Assembly: GCA_963626805.1 (NCBI GenBank)
Contig: CAVFXS010000066.1
Location: forward strand, 62,001 to 126,000
Length of the DNA: 64,000 nt
Direction of reading: 5' to 3'
Origin: CAG-632 sp963626805
GTDB taxonomy: Bacteria > Bacillota > Clostridia > Lachnospirales > Lachnospiraceae
Shown piece after piece: positions 16,691 through 25,678 of the stretch; within the stretch, counting starts at the first letter, position 1, and each line of letters opens with the position of its first letter. A program made the translations under genes and the position numbers. The notes below the pieces were generated by a model. It did not search any database, was not told where the DNA came from, and was given only the letters and a program-made list of their open reading frames with translations.

Positions 16691-17998
16691 ATGATTGATA
16701 TTACGAAATATGAAGAACTGCTTTCAAAATCTTTTTCCAAGGAGCTGGGAAAGGTAACGAAGGTAGTAGGACTTACAATTGAATCAGCCGGACCATCCGC
16801 AAAGTTAAATGATCTTTGTATTATTACATCCAAGGATGGAAATCAGCGTGTAACGGCAGAGGTAGTAGGATTTAATGATAACCGGATTTTGCTGATGCCA
16901 TTCCGGTCAGTGGTTGGAATCGGAATCGGAGCAACTGTCGAAAATACAGGATGTCCGTTTCGGGTATATGTTGGTTCGGAACTGTTGGGGCAGGTGCTGG
17001 ACGGTTTGGGACAACCATTAAATGGGGAAACGCTGGTGTTGCCTGAGACTTATCCGGTAGAGGCAGAACCACCGGATCCAATGAAGAGAAAGATCATATC
17101 TGAGATTCTTCCTCTTGGAGTAAAAGCGGTGGATGGACTGCTTACAATAGGAAAGGGCCAGCGAATCGGAATTTTTGCTGGTAGCGGTGTAGGTAAAAGT
17201 ACACTGCTTGGTATGTTTGCACGTAATACAAAGGCAGATATCAATGTGATTGCGTTGATCGGAGAACGGGGAAGAGAAGTAGGAGAATTTATAGAGCGAG
17301 ATTTGGGAGAAGAGGGAATGCAACGGTCTGTATTGATTGTTGCCACTTCTGATAAACCGGCACTGATTAGGAATAAGGCGGCGAAAACGGCAACCGCAAT
17401 TGCAGAATATTTCAGGGATCAGGGCAGAGATGTGCTGCTGATGATGGATTCTCTGACACGATTTTCCATGGCACAGAGGGAGATAGGACTTGCTTCCGGA
17501 GAACCGCCGGTAACGAGAGGATATCCGCCGAGCGTATATTCGGAAATGCCGAAGCTGCTGGAGCGGGCAGGGAATACAGAGAATGGCTCTATTACCGGAT
17601 TATATACCGTGCTGGTGGATGGTGATGATTTTAATGAACCGATCACAGATACCGCACGGGGAATTCTGGACGGACACATTGTGTTGTCCAGAAAACTGGG
17701 ACACAAAAACCACTATCCGGCGATCGATGTGTTGCAGAGTATCTCCAGATGCATGAGTCAGATTGCTTCCAGGGAGCATAAACAGGCAGCGTCAAAACTG
17801 AAAACGGTTCTGGCAACCTATCAGGAAGCAGAGGATCTGATCAATATTGGGGCTTACCGTGCAGGCTCGAATCCGGAGATTGATTATGCGATCTCCAAGA
17901 TCAATCAGGTCAATGAGTTCCTGATGCAGGATGTGGATAGTCGTTATCTGCTGGAGGATGAGTTAAAGCAGATGGAACAGATCTTTGAAGAATCGTAA
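16691..17998 (+). CDS. fliI: FliI, flagellar type III export ATPase
   Basis: A 435-residue ATPase resembling the F1 beta subunit. The P-loop is AGSGVGKS from residue 163; the later blocks IALIGERGREVGEF, LLMMDSLTRFSMAQREIGLASGEPP and the C-terminal DYAISKINQVNEFL end match the family. It unfolds and unlocks export substrates at the base of the flagellum. The gene follows fliH after 14 bases with AGGAG before the ATG. Confidence 0.97.
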   Translation: MIDITKYEELLSKSFSKELGKVTKVVGLTIESAGPSAKLNDLCIITSKDGNQRVTAEVVGFNDNRILLMPFRSVVGIGIGATVENTGCPFRVYVGSELLGQVLDGLGQPLNGETLVLPETYPVEAEPPDPMKRKIISEILPLGVKAVDGLLTIGKGQRIGIFAGSGVGKSTLLGMFARNTKADINVIALIGERGREVGEFIERDLGEEGMQRSVLIVATSDKPALIRNKAAKTATAIAEYFRDQGRDVLLMMDSLTRFSMAQREIGLASGEPPVTRGYPPSVYSEMPKLLERAGNTENGSITGLYTVLVDGDDFNEPITDTARGILDGHIVLSRKLGHKNHYPAIDVLQSISRCMSQIASREHKQAASKLKTVLATYQEAEDLINIGAYRAGSNPEIDYAISKINQVNEFLMQDVDSRYLLEDELKQMEQIFEES

Positions 17999-18027
17999 AT
18001 GATACAGTAGAAGGAAATCGGAGTCAG

Positions 18028-18480
18028 ATGGCAAAGTTTTACTATCGTATGCAAAGCATATTGGATATTAAATATAAGCTGGAAGAACAGGCGAAGCAGG
18101 AGTTTTCTGCTGCACAGAGCCGGTATCAGAAGGAGACGGAACGGCTGGAGCTGTTTCGACAGCGAAAGGAAGCATATTTTCAGGAAATGCGGACCTATGC
18201 AGAGGATCGTTTGAATGTTTTGGAACTGGAACGGTGTAATCAGGCGATAGCAGTTATGGAAGAAAAGATAAAGGAACAAAAGGAAGTTGTTTTCCGTGCA
18301 ATGGCAGAGGTAGATAAGGCAAGACAGAAGCTGAATCAGTGCGTACAGGAACGGAAGACACATGAGAAGCTGAAGGAGCATCAATTTGAAGAATTTCTTC
18401 AAGAATTGAATGCAGAAGAACGCAAGGAAATCGACGAACTGGTAAGCTATCGATACAGCCAGTCGGAGGAAGGAGACTGA
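18028..18480 (+). CDS. fliJ: FliJ, flagellar export chaperone
   Basis: A 150-residue protein that is helical almost throughout and rich in Glu, Gln, Lys and Arg, as expected for the FliJ coiled coil that rotates inside the FliI hexamer. It opens MAKFYYRMQSILDIKYKLEEQ, the FliJ-type start. Sequence conservation in this family is low, so the call rests on length, composition and its place directly after fliI. Confidence 0.88.
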   Translation: MAKFYYRMQSILDIKYKLEEQAKQEFSAAQSRYQKETERLELFRQRKEAYFQEMRTYAEDRLNVLELERCNQAIAVMEEKIKEQKEVVFRAMAEVDKARQKLNQCVQERKTHEKLKEHQFEEFLQELNAEERKEIDELVSYRYSQSEEGD

Positions 18481-18482
18481 TC

Positions 18483-19214
18483 ATGGCAAAAGTAAAGGAT
18501 GATGAGGAGAAGGCAGGAGGAAAGCTGCTGTCGGCTGTTCTCATTTTTATGATTATAGTAGTGTGGCTGGCAGCTATGGTGATTCTGATCAAGCTGGATG
18601 TGGGACACTTCGGGAGCGGGATTCTGCGCCCGGTTCTGAAGGATGTACCGGTGATCAATATGATATTGCCGGCGGCTTCCGATGATGAAGCGGCAAATGA
18701 GAGCTCGCTGCCATATAAAAATCTGGCAGAGGCACTGGCACAGATTGATGTTTTGAATGAAACTGTGGCTACAGATCAGGAGAAAATACAGACCATGACA
18801 GAACAGATTCAGGAAAAAGACAGTGAAATTGCCCGACTGAAGGGCTTTGAGGATGATCAGGAGAGATTTACTCAATTAAAAAATGATTTTTATAACGAAG
18901 TGGTCTATGGAAATTCGGCTCCAGATGCCGATACATATATTAAGTGGTACGAGTCCATAGATGCAGATGCGGCAGAGGAGATTTACCGACAGGTCGTAGC
19001 GAAGGAGGAGGCAAGCTCGGAGATTAAAGATCTGGCTACCACCTATGCAGAGATGGAACCGGCATCAGCGGCGAAGATTCTTGAAACCATGAAGGGAGAT
19101 CTGGATACAGTTACCCAGATTATGAGAGAAATGTCTTCTTCTGACCGGGCGGAAATCATGGCCGAGATGGATCCGGATTTTGCAGCCAATATTACTAAAA
19201 AGCTCATGCCATAA
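18483..19214 (+). CDS. MotE/YlxF-like MgtE-domain membrane protein of the flagellar operon
   Basis: A 243-residue protein with a single N-terminal helix (residues about 17-39, LSAVLIFMIIVVWLAAMVILI), a coiled coil (about 80-125), and a C-terminal MgtE-N-like domain (YAEMEPASAAKILETM ... IMAEMDPDFAANITKKL). In other bacteria MotE-type proteins are periplasmic chaperones or stabilisers of the stator or the flagellar motor. The position between fliJ and fliK equals ylxF in Bacillus. Three bases separate it from fliJ. An unusual palindrome follows at 19222-19246. Confidence 0.8.
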   Translation: MAKVKDDEEKAGGKLLSAVLIFMIIVVWLAAMVILIKLDVGHFGSGILRPVLKDVPVINMILPAASDDEAANESSLPYKNLAEALAQIDVLNETVATDQEKIQTMTEQIQEKDSEIARLKGFEDDQERFTQLKNDFYNEVVYGNSAPDADTYIKWYESIDADAAEEIYRQVVAKEEASSEIKDLATTYAEMEPASAAKILETMKGDLDTVTQIMREMSSSDRAEIMAEMDPDFAANITKKLMP

Positions 19215-19221
19215 GAGTGGT

Positions 19222-19246
19222 TCTTATACGCCAGGCGTATTAGAAT
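19222..19246. repeat. 25-base imperfect palindrome between motE-like gene and fliK
   Basis: Arms TTCTTATACGCC (19222-19233) and GGCGTATTAGAA (19235-19246) are reverse complements except at one position, around a central A. The loop would be a single base, so a dyad operator is more likely than a hairpin; there is no T-run, so it is not a terminator. Confidence 0.6.
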
Positions 19247-19275
19247 AAATAGAATACAGGAAAGGAGGAACGCGG

Positions 19276-20658
19276 ATGACAACACAGAGTGCAGGTGGAT
19301 TGAATCTGATAGGAAACCTGCTTGCGGCTCAGTCTGTACGGAGCCAGATGACAGATATGTCAGAATCCTTTCAGTCCTATGTGGAAACAAGTGGAAAAAC
19401 ACAGACGGGAGCTAAGGATAGACAGAAAGTATCTGCAGGCATTGGACAGAAGGATGTCTCACATCAGGATGCATATGCAGCCGGATGCGCAGATGGTGAA
19501 CGTTATGAAACGGGAATCAGAGATGACCGGACTGTTGATACACAGGCGGTGGGAAGCACATCTGCGGAGGATGGCATTTCAAAGGATCAGCTGAAAGAAC
19601 TGATATCTGAAATGCGGGATGCATTAAAGAAGAGTCTGAATCTGGATGATGAACGGCTGGATGATTTACTGGCTCAGCTGAATCTGAATGTACCACAGCT
19701 TTTACAGCCAGAGAATCTTCAGAACCTGTTGCTGACAGCAACCGGAAAAGAACCATTGGATCTGGTTACGGACAGTTCGTTGGCAGATCTGTTGCAGAAT
19801 ATGAAGCAGTCACTGGGTATGCTGGTCGGAGAGCTGGGAATGGATGCACAGGATGTCGATTCCGGGCAGATGGCAGAATTACTGAAACAGCTTTCTGAAC
19901 CGGATGAGGATGTCGGTGTACGGGCGTTCAAGACAGATGAAGTGGCAGATGGTGAAAACCATACAGCACCGGAGACGGAAGTGCTGGCAACGCAGAAGGA
20001 TGATTTGCCGGAGCTTAAGAATCAGGCGGAAGAGTATACGGTTCATGAGGAAAACACAGGAATTGATGTGACGGTGAAGTCCCAGGCAGAGACAGAAGAT
20101 CCGGGAACCGGACGTGGTGAAAACTTCCGACAGGAGATTGCAGGTGGAATTGTAAACCAGTTATCACAGGCAGTTCAGGATACGGAAGCGGTACCGGCGG
20201 CTTTTCAGGCAGATGTACAGCAGGCAGAGATTTTACAGCAGCTGGTAGATCAGATTCGTGTATTCCAGGGAAATGATATTCAGAGAATGGAAGTACAGCT
20301 GTATCCGGAGCATCTTGGTAAGGTACAGATACAGGTAGCGATGAAGAGCGGAGTGATGACAGCACAGATCACCACAGAGACAGAGCTTGCAAAGCAGGTG
20401 ATCGAAAGTCAGCTGGTGCAGCTGAAAGAAAACTTCGAGCAGCAGAACCTGAAGGTGGACGCAGTAGAAGTCAGCGTGGCAACATCCGGCTTCCAGAGTG
20501 AACAGGAGCGTCAGGATGGAATGAGTCAGCAGGAAGATAGGACAACCATCCGGAAGCGAGGCTTACGGGGAATGAGCTTCGAGGAAGAAGAGCCGGAAGA
20601 GGGACTGGAAACCGAGATGCTGAAAGCACAGGGAGCCAGTGTTGAGTTTCAGGCATAA
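19276..20658 (+). CDS. fliK: FliK, flagellar hook-length control protein
   Basis: A 460-residue protein. The C-terminal Flg_hook domain, which switches export specificity when the hook is complete, is clear (MEVQLYPEHLGKVQIQVAM ... LKENFEQQNLKVDAVEVSV, residues about 335-400). The long N-terminal part is Gln/Asp/Glu-rich, poorly conserved, and acts as a ruler in studied homologues. GGAGG stands before the ATG. It is separated from the upstream gene by 61 bases, longer than is usual in this operon. Confidence 0.9.
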   Translation: MTTQSAGGLNLIGNLLAAQSVRSQMTDMSESFQSYVETSGKTQTGAKDRQKVSAGIGQKDVSHQDAYAAGCADGERYETGIRDDRTVDTQAVGSTSAEDGISKDQLKELISEMRDALKKSLNLDDERLDDLLAQLNLNVPQLLQPENLQNLLLTATGKEPLDLVTDSSLADLLQNMKQSLGMLVGELGMDAQDVDSGQMAELLKQLSEPDEDVGVRAFKTDEVADGENHTAPETEVLATQKDDLPELKNQAEEYTVHEENTGIDVTVKSQAETEDPGTGRGENFRQEIAGGIVNQLSQAVQDTEAVPAAFQADVQQAEILQQLVDQIRVFQGNDIQRMEVQLYPEHLGKVQIQVAMKSGVMTAQITTETELAKQVIESQLVQLKENFEQQNLKVDAVEVSVATSGFQSEQERQDGMSQQEDRTTIRKRGLRGMSFEEEEPEEGLETEMLKAQGASVEFQA

Positions 20659-20675
20659 CAGAAAGGAGGAACAAA

Positions 20676-21197
20676 ATGGCAGTAAGTGGAATTGATACAA
20701 CATCAGCGGCGGCATTGACGCAAAAGACAACTAATGCAACGAGTAGCGTATTGGACAAGGATGCATTTTTACAGCTTCTGGTAAAACAGATGCAATATCA
20801 GGATCCGTTATCACCGACAGATAATACAGAGTATATGTCTCAGCTGGCACAGTTTTCGGAAATGGAAGCAATGAATAATCTGAACACTTCTTATGAAAAT
20901 TCTCAGGCATTAGGACTGGTAGGACAGTATGTTTTGTTGAATACAAAAGATGCATCCGGTAATGCAAAACAGGTTGGTGGACTGGTACAGTATGTAACAA
21001 TCAGTAACAATCAGGCGTTGCTTCGTGTGAATGATGAATATTATACGATGGACGAACTGGATTCCGTTGTGGATTATGACTATATCCAGTACCTGAATAA
21101 GAAGGCACAGGAAGCAGCCGGTGAAACAACTGATGACACAGATAAGAAGGATGAGACCAATACCGATACTGACAATACGACTCAGGAAAAGGAGTGA
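20676..21197 (+). CDS. flgD: FlgD, flagellar hook assembly scaffold
   Basis: A 173-residue protein. The N-terminal FlgD motif is plain: LDKDAFLQLLVKQMQYQDPLSPTDNTEYMSQLAQFSEMEAM. The C-terminal half is reduced compared with the enterobacterial protein and ends in a Thr/Asp-rich tail (TTDDTDKKDETNTDTDN). FlgD caps the growing hook. GGAGG precedes the ATG; the next gene begins 6 bases after the stop. Confidence 0.94.
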   Translation: MAVSGIDTTSAAALTQKTTNATSSVLDKDAFLQLLVKQMQYQDPLSPTDNTEYMSQLAQFSEMEAMNNLNTSYENSQALGLVGQYVLLNTKDASGNAKQVGGLVQYVTISNNQALLRVNDEYYTMDELDSVVDYDYIQYLNKKAQEAAGETTDDTDKKDETNTDTDNTTQEKE

Positions 21198-21203
21198 GGC
21201 TGA

Positions 21204-21623
21204 ATGAATCAGATTAAAAATCAGATTTATTCTATGGATCAGATTGCGGGAGAGTATCTTAAGACAAAGAAAGTGTCCGCAAACACTTCGATGTCAAAGA
21301 CGGAGATGTCCTTTCAGGATGTTCTGCAGCAGAAAAAACTGGGACTGGAATCAGCATTGCAGACCGGACAGTCAGTCACATTTTCTAAGCATGCAAATGA
21401 GCGGCTGGATCTTCGTAACATACATCTGACAGATATGCAGATGCAGAGACTGAATCAGGGCGTTGAGCAGGCGAGAGGACGGAATATTAAAGAGTCGCTG
21501 GTAATGCTGGATGATCTGGCATTTATCGTGAATGTCAGAAACAATACGGTGGTAACCGCATTAGATCATAGCGGAGAAGCTGGACAGGTATTTACAAATA
21601 TTGATGGAGCTGTAATTATTTAG
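21204..21623 (+). CDS. TIGR02530-type flagellar operon protein
   Basis: A 139-residue protein of the small family always found between flgD and flgE in Firmicutes. The signature is SKHANERLDLRNI followed by LVMLDDLAFIVNVRNNTVVTALD. The function is not well established; homologues are assumed to help hook assembly or export. The N-terminal 50 residues are polar and probably unstructured. It lies 77 bases before flgE. Confidence 0.85.
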   Translation: MNQIKNQIYSMDQIAGEYLKTKKVSANTSMSKTEMSFQDVLQQKKLGLESALQTGQSVTFSKHANERLDLRNIHLTDMQMQRLNQGVEQARGRNIKESLVMLDDLAFIVNVRNNTVVTALDHSGEAGQVFTNIDGAVII

Positions 21624-21700
21624 CTGGACCGAAAAGGAAGCTTGGAATTCCCGACTGACAGACGGAATTCGTTACAGACAGAAGAAGGAGGTCATGTAAT

Positions 21701-23027
21701 ATGATGCGATCATTATATTCTGGAGTGGCAGGTCTTAAGACACACCAGACCAGGATGGATGTTATAGGTAATAATATTGCGAATGTTAACACGGTTGGAT
21801 TTAAGAGTAGTTCTGTACAATTTATGGATGTTTTGTATCAGACAACCCAGCGGGCGACCGGATCGAATGCAGCAAATGGTGCCGGTGGTACCAATGCGAA
21901 ACAGATTGGACTTGGAACTACAACCGCTACGATTACAAAGGATTTATCAGGTACCGGCTCTGCAGAAACTACAAATAATCCATACGATCTGATGCTGAAT
22001 AGTGATTCATTCTTTATCGTAAGCCGTGGTAATATGAATTATTTTACAAAGGTGGGTTCGTTTAAAACAGATAATGCCGGATATCTGGTTACCGGTAATG
22101 GTGAAATGGTTATGGGCTGGCAGGTAGATCCGGATGATCCTACAAAGATTCGTAAGGATACTGTATCAGCATTGCAGATTGAGTCTGCTGCTAATCAGTA
22201 TTCTGAGCCACAGGCTACTACGGATGTATATATTTCGGGAAATATTGATAAGACAGATGAAGTATTTAATGATGGTGGAGCACGGGTTATGAATGTAACC
22301 ATTTATGATGAAAAAGGTTATAGTTATAATGTTAAGCTGAATCTGAAACAGAATAATACAGCAGATCAGAATACATATACTATCAGTGTAGAAAGTATCA
22401 CAGACAGCAACAATAAGCCAATCAGTGCTACCTATAGTCTGAGTGGAGATCAGTTGGTATTTGATAAGGATACAGGTGCATTTAAGAGCGTTGGCGGCGG
22501 TAATTCAATTTCGCTGACCATTAATGATCAGGCTTTTTCAAAGATCAACATGGATTTCAGTACTGCAACCATGTATGCGAGCAGTGCTACCTCAACAATC
22601 AAGGCAAGTCGTGGAGATTTAAGCGGCTTGGGCGGAGGTCGTAAGGTTGGTAAGCTGAATGAGGTAAGTATCAATACAGATGGAAAAATCTATGGTGTAT
22701 ATGATAATGGAGAGGAAAAGCTGCTTGGACAGATTGCGGTAGCAAAATTTACTAATCCGGCTGGCTTGGAGGCGATTGGTAATAATCTGTATCAGACCAC
22801 ACAGAACTCCGGAGATTTTGATGGAATCGGACAGGAGGTTACCGAAGGCGGTGGAACGATGTCACAGGGTGTTCTTGAAATGTCAGATGTGGATCTTTCT
22901 ACGGAATTTACAGACATGATTGTAACCCAGAGAGGTTTCCAGGCAAATTCCAGAATTATTACAACATCCGATACNNNNNNNNNNATCCGATACTATGCTG
23001 GAAGAATTGATTAATCTGAAACGATAA
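21701..23027 (+). CDS. flgE: FlgE, flagellar hook protein (interrupted by an assembly gap)
   Basis: The major hook subunit. The N-terminal rod/hook motif is MDVIGNNIANVNTVGFK, the C-terminal partner is FTDMIVTQRGFQANSRIITTSD. The 10-N run at 22975-22984 breaks the frame close to the end. On both sides of it stands the same nine bases, ATCCGATAC (22966-22974 and 22985-22993). Removing the N run and one copy (19 bases) restores the reading frame to the natural ending SDTMLEELINLKR with a stop at 23025-23027 and an intact 435-residue protein. So the gene is almost surely whole in the organism. As given, the frame would run to a false stop at 23014. Strong AAGGAGG before the ATG. Confidence 0.93.
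22975..22984. other. Scaffold gap (10 N) with 9-base overlap on both sides
   Basis: A run of ten N flanked by identical nonamers. The exact 436-codon result after collapsing to one copy indicates two contigs that overlap and were joined with an arbitrary gap, rather than missing sequence. Confidence 0.9.
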
Positions 23028-23045
23028 TTTATAAAAGATATGCTG

Positions 23046-23079
23046 AAACCGGCCAGATAGAACTACCTGACCGGTTTTT
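23046..23079 (+). terminator. Intrinsic terminator after flgE
   Basis: AAACCGGCCAGATAG (23046-23060) pairs with CTACCTGACCGGTTT with two mismatches around a short loop, then TTT. It divides the flagellar locus into two transcription blocks. Confidence 0.75.
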
Positions 23080-23180
23080 AGGTTTTAAATCTCCGGAATT
23101 GTAAAAAAGGGATGGCGAAAAAGTAAAGATTGTAGTAAAATATACATAATGTAATTGCCTTATGGAAGGGAGTGGCGCAG

Positions 23181-23378
23181 ATGATTGAATTAACACGATT
23201 TAATGATACGCAGTTTACTTTAAATGCAGATATTATAGAGACTGTAGAAGAAACTCCGGATACAGTGATTACATTGATAACCGGGAAGAAGATTATTGTA
23301 AAAGAGAGCAGACAGGAAGTGGCTCGTTTGGTAAAGATATATAAAAATGAAATTTTTACCGGTAAGATTCTGAAATAA
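23181..23378 (+). CDS. flbD: FlbD family flagellar protein
   Basis: A 65-residue protein matching the small FlbD/SwrD family (IELTRFNDTQFTLNADIIETVEETPDTVITL ... ITGKKIIVKES). In Bacillus the homologue SwrD raises flagellar torque. The preferred start is ATG 23181, since GGGAG precedes it; a GTG at 23172 is also in frame. It is the first gene after the mid-locus terminator, directly before motA. No convincing promoter could be picked out between 23080 and 23180, although AT-rich -10-like sequences exist near 23136-23146. Confidence 0.88.
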   Translation: MIELTRFNDTQFTLNADIIETVEETPDTVITLITGKKIIVKESRQEVARLVKIYKNEIFTGKILK

Positions 23379-23395
23379 AGTGTGAGGTGGTTGCG

Positions 23396-24193
23396 TTGGA
23401 TATTGCAAGTATTATTGGATTAGTTGTATGTGGTATTCTGATTATATTTGGTATTACATATGACAGTGGTACATTTGTATTTTCAAAATTACAAAATTTC
23501 TATGATATTCCATCTGTTATTATAACAATTGGTGGTACATTTGCCTGTGTTCTGGCATCAAATTCCATGAAGGACTTTGTAAATGGTATCAAATCGTTTA
23601 CTCTGGCATTGAAGATTCCCAAATTTGATGAGGCAGCAATCATCCGGCAGATTATAGATTTATCCAATATAGCCAGGAAGGAAGGCTTGCTTGCACTGGA
23701 AGAGTCAGCAAACACATTGGAAGATGACTTTATGAAAAAAGGTATCCTTTTGATCGTAGATGGTACGGATCCGGAACTGGTTCGTAATATTTTGGAGACA
23801 GAGCTGGTTAATATTGATTCCCGGCATAAACGCCTGATTGCCTTTTGGAAAAATATAGCGGCAATGGGTCCGGCATGGGGTATGATTGGTACTCTGATCG
23901 GGTTGATCAACATGCTGAAGAATCTGTCTGATGCAGATTCAATTGGTCCCAATATGTCAGTTGCGCTGGTAACTACCTTATATGGTTCCATGCTTGCAAA
24001 CTGGATCTCAACACCAGTGGCAACAAAGCTTTCAACAAATAATGATATAGAAATCATGATGAAGGAAGTTATGATAGAAGGATTATTATCAATTCAGGCG
24101 GGAGAAAATCCACGTGTAATTGAAGAAAAATTAAAGTCATTCCTTTCTCCGACTAAGAGAAGTGAAATGACAGAGGGGGCAGGTGAAAAGTAA
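23396..24193 (+). CDS. motA: MotA, flagellar stator subunit A
   Basis: A 265-residue membrane protein with four helices (starting DIASIIGLVVCGILIIFG) and the cytoplasmic loop that contacts FliG. The motif AAMGPAWGMIGTLIGLI in the third-helix region is characteristic. Start assigned to TTG 23396, which follows GAGGTGG and gives MDIASII as in homologues; GTG 23387 overlaps the ribosome site. It overlaps motB by one base. Proton or sodium use cannot be told from sequence alone. Confidence 0.94.
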   Translation: MDIASIIGLVVCGILIIFGITYDSGTFVFSKLQNFYDIPSVIITIGGTFACVLASNSMKDFVNGIKSFTLALKIPKFDEAAIIRQIIDLSNIARKEGLLALEESANTLEDDFMKKGILLIVDGTDPELVRNILETELVNIDSRHKRLIAFWKNIAAMGPAWGMIGTLIGLINMLKNLSDADSIGPNMSVALVTTLYGSMLANWISTPVATKLSTNNDIEIMMKEVMIEGLLSIQAGENPRVIEEKLKSFLSPTKRSEMTEGAGEK

Positions 24194-25101
24194 TGGCAAA
24201 ATTAAGGCAGGAGGAACCGGATGAAGGCTCGCCGGCATGGATGGCTACATTTAGCGACCTGATGAATCTGTTGTTGTGCTTTTTTGTTTTGCTATTTGCC
24301 AGTTCGACAATGGATGATGGAAAGGTGCAACAAATTGCAGCATCATTTCAGAATATGTCATTTACTATATTTAACCAGACATCACAGATGCTTCAGAATG
24401 GCGAGATGGTAAGTGGTGGTGTGACACAGCTTGAAGGAGTACGGTCACTGATGGAAGAAGTGGGGAAAGCGGTTGACGATACCGATGGGGATGATTCAAA
24501 AGCTGAGGATGACAGTGAAGGAAAGGATCCAGACTCAACGGAAGCCGGAAGGACATCCGATGCAACCGCAACCGAACAGGGAAGTATGACAATGGAACAG
24601 CTACAGAATCAGGTGGAGGAAGCCGGACTGGAGCAGTCAAAGGAAATGTATCAGGAGATCTCTGCTGCACTGGAGAGTTATACCATTGATGAACGTGTAC
24701 AGATAGATTATAATTATCAATATGTGGAACTGGATATGAATGGTGCATTATTGTTTGATACCGGAAAAGCAGAACTGAAGGAAGGCTCCTATGCATTTAT
24801 GCAGAAGATAGGAAGTATATTGGAAACATATAAGGATAGTATTATTGAGATTGAGGGGCATACGGACAATGTTCCGATTCATAATTCAAAATATGAAAGT
24901 AACCGGTATTTATCTACAGCGAGAGCAACAAATGTATATGAATATCTGATGGAGCATTCTGATCTGGTGGATGCAAATATGAAGATTGCAGGATATGGAG
25001 AAAGCCACCCGGTGGATTCTAATGACACGCCGGAAGGCAGAGCCCGTAATCGCCGGGTTGTAATAAAAATATATAACCAGCTAAGTTCATCACAGGAATA
25101 A
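24193..25101 (+). CDS. motB: MotB, flagellar stator subunit B
   Basis: A 302-residue protein with a short N-terminal cytoplasmic part, one helix (residues about 25-42, LMNLLLCFFVLLFAS) with the ion-binding Asp just before (FSDLMN), an acidic linker, and a C-terminal OmpA-like peptidoglycan-binding domain (IEGHTDNVPIHNSKYESNRYLSTARA ... GYGESHPV). It anchors the stator to the wall. The linker (residues about 90-130) is longer and more acidic than usual (DDSKAEDDSEGKDPDSTEAG). Confidence 0.95.
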   Translation: MAKLRQEEPDEGSPAWMATFSDLMNLLLCFFVLLFASSTMDDGKVQQIAASFQNMSFTIFNQTSQMLQNGEMVSGGVTQLEGVRSLMEEVGKAVDDTDGDDSKAEDDSEGKDPDSTEAGRTSDATATEQGSMTMEQLQNQVEEAGLEQSKEMYQEISAALESYTIDERVQIDYNYQYVELDMNGALLFDTGKAELKEGSYAFMQKIGSILETYKDSIIEIEGHTDNVPIHNSKYESNRYLSTARATNVYEYLMEHSDLVDANMKIAGYGESHPVDSNDTPEGRARNRRVVIKIYNQLSSSQE

Positions 25102-25111
25102 GGAGAGTCGT

Positions 25112-25636
25112 ATGAAAAAAAATTTGATCAGTGTTATCATATTAGCACTATGTATTGTAAATCTGGTATTAAATGCATTGATGGTATTTGTATTTGTACC
25201 GTCAGCTAAGAAGACAGACAATCTGGTTACAGAGATTGCCTCCATTCTGAATCTGGAAATTGAAAAGAATGGAACCGATTCTGAACAGGGAAACAGTGTA
25301 GATATCAAGGATGCTCAGAGTTATACACTTTCTGAGGCTACAACCATTAATCTGAAGAACGATGGTTCCGGAACCAATCATTATGCAATGATTGGGATAT
25401 CTATTTCCATGAATGGCAAAGCAAAAGATTACAAAGATATAAGTGCCAAACTGGCCGATACAGAGAGCTGGGTATATGATGTGACACGAAGTGTTGTTCA
25501 GGAATATACATATGCGGAAATGAATGATGCGGAGATCCAGAAACTTGTAAAGCAGGAGATTACCAGGGACTTGCAGGACAAATATCAGACAGACTGTATT
25601 TATGATGTGAACTTCAGTCAGTTCAATACGCAGTAG
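25112..25636 (+). CDS. fliL: FliL, flagellar basal-body-associated protein
   Basis: A 174-residue single-pass membrane protein (helix at residues about 5-28) with a periplasmic FliL domain (INLKNDGSGTNHYAMIGISISM ... LKDKYQTDCIYDVNFSQF). FliL rings surround stators and affect motor output. The sequence is somewhat diverged, but position after motB and before fliM, length and topology fit. Confidence 0.82.
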   Translation: MKKNLISVIILALCIVNLVLNALMVFVFVPSAKKTDNLVTEIASILNLEIEKNGTDSEQGNSVDIKDAQSYTLSEATTINLKNDGSGTNHYAMIGISISMNGKAKDYKDISAKLADTESWVYDVTRSVVQEYTYAEMNDAEIQKLVKQEITRDLQDKYQTDCIYDVNFSQFNTQ

Positions 25637-25678
25637 TTATGGAATATGATATTGAGACAGCCAAGGAGGTGAGCGGAT

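Noticed and set aside
21644..21676. Repeated GGAATTC words before flgE
   Set aside because: Two 7-base copies with no further order; expected by chance and not palindromic beyond the word.
23080..23180. Sigma-28 promoter upstream of flbD
   Set aside because: TAAA words occur but no GCCGATAA-like -10 at the right distance; left unplaced.
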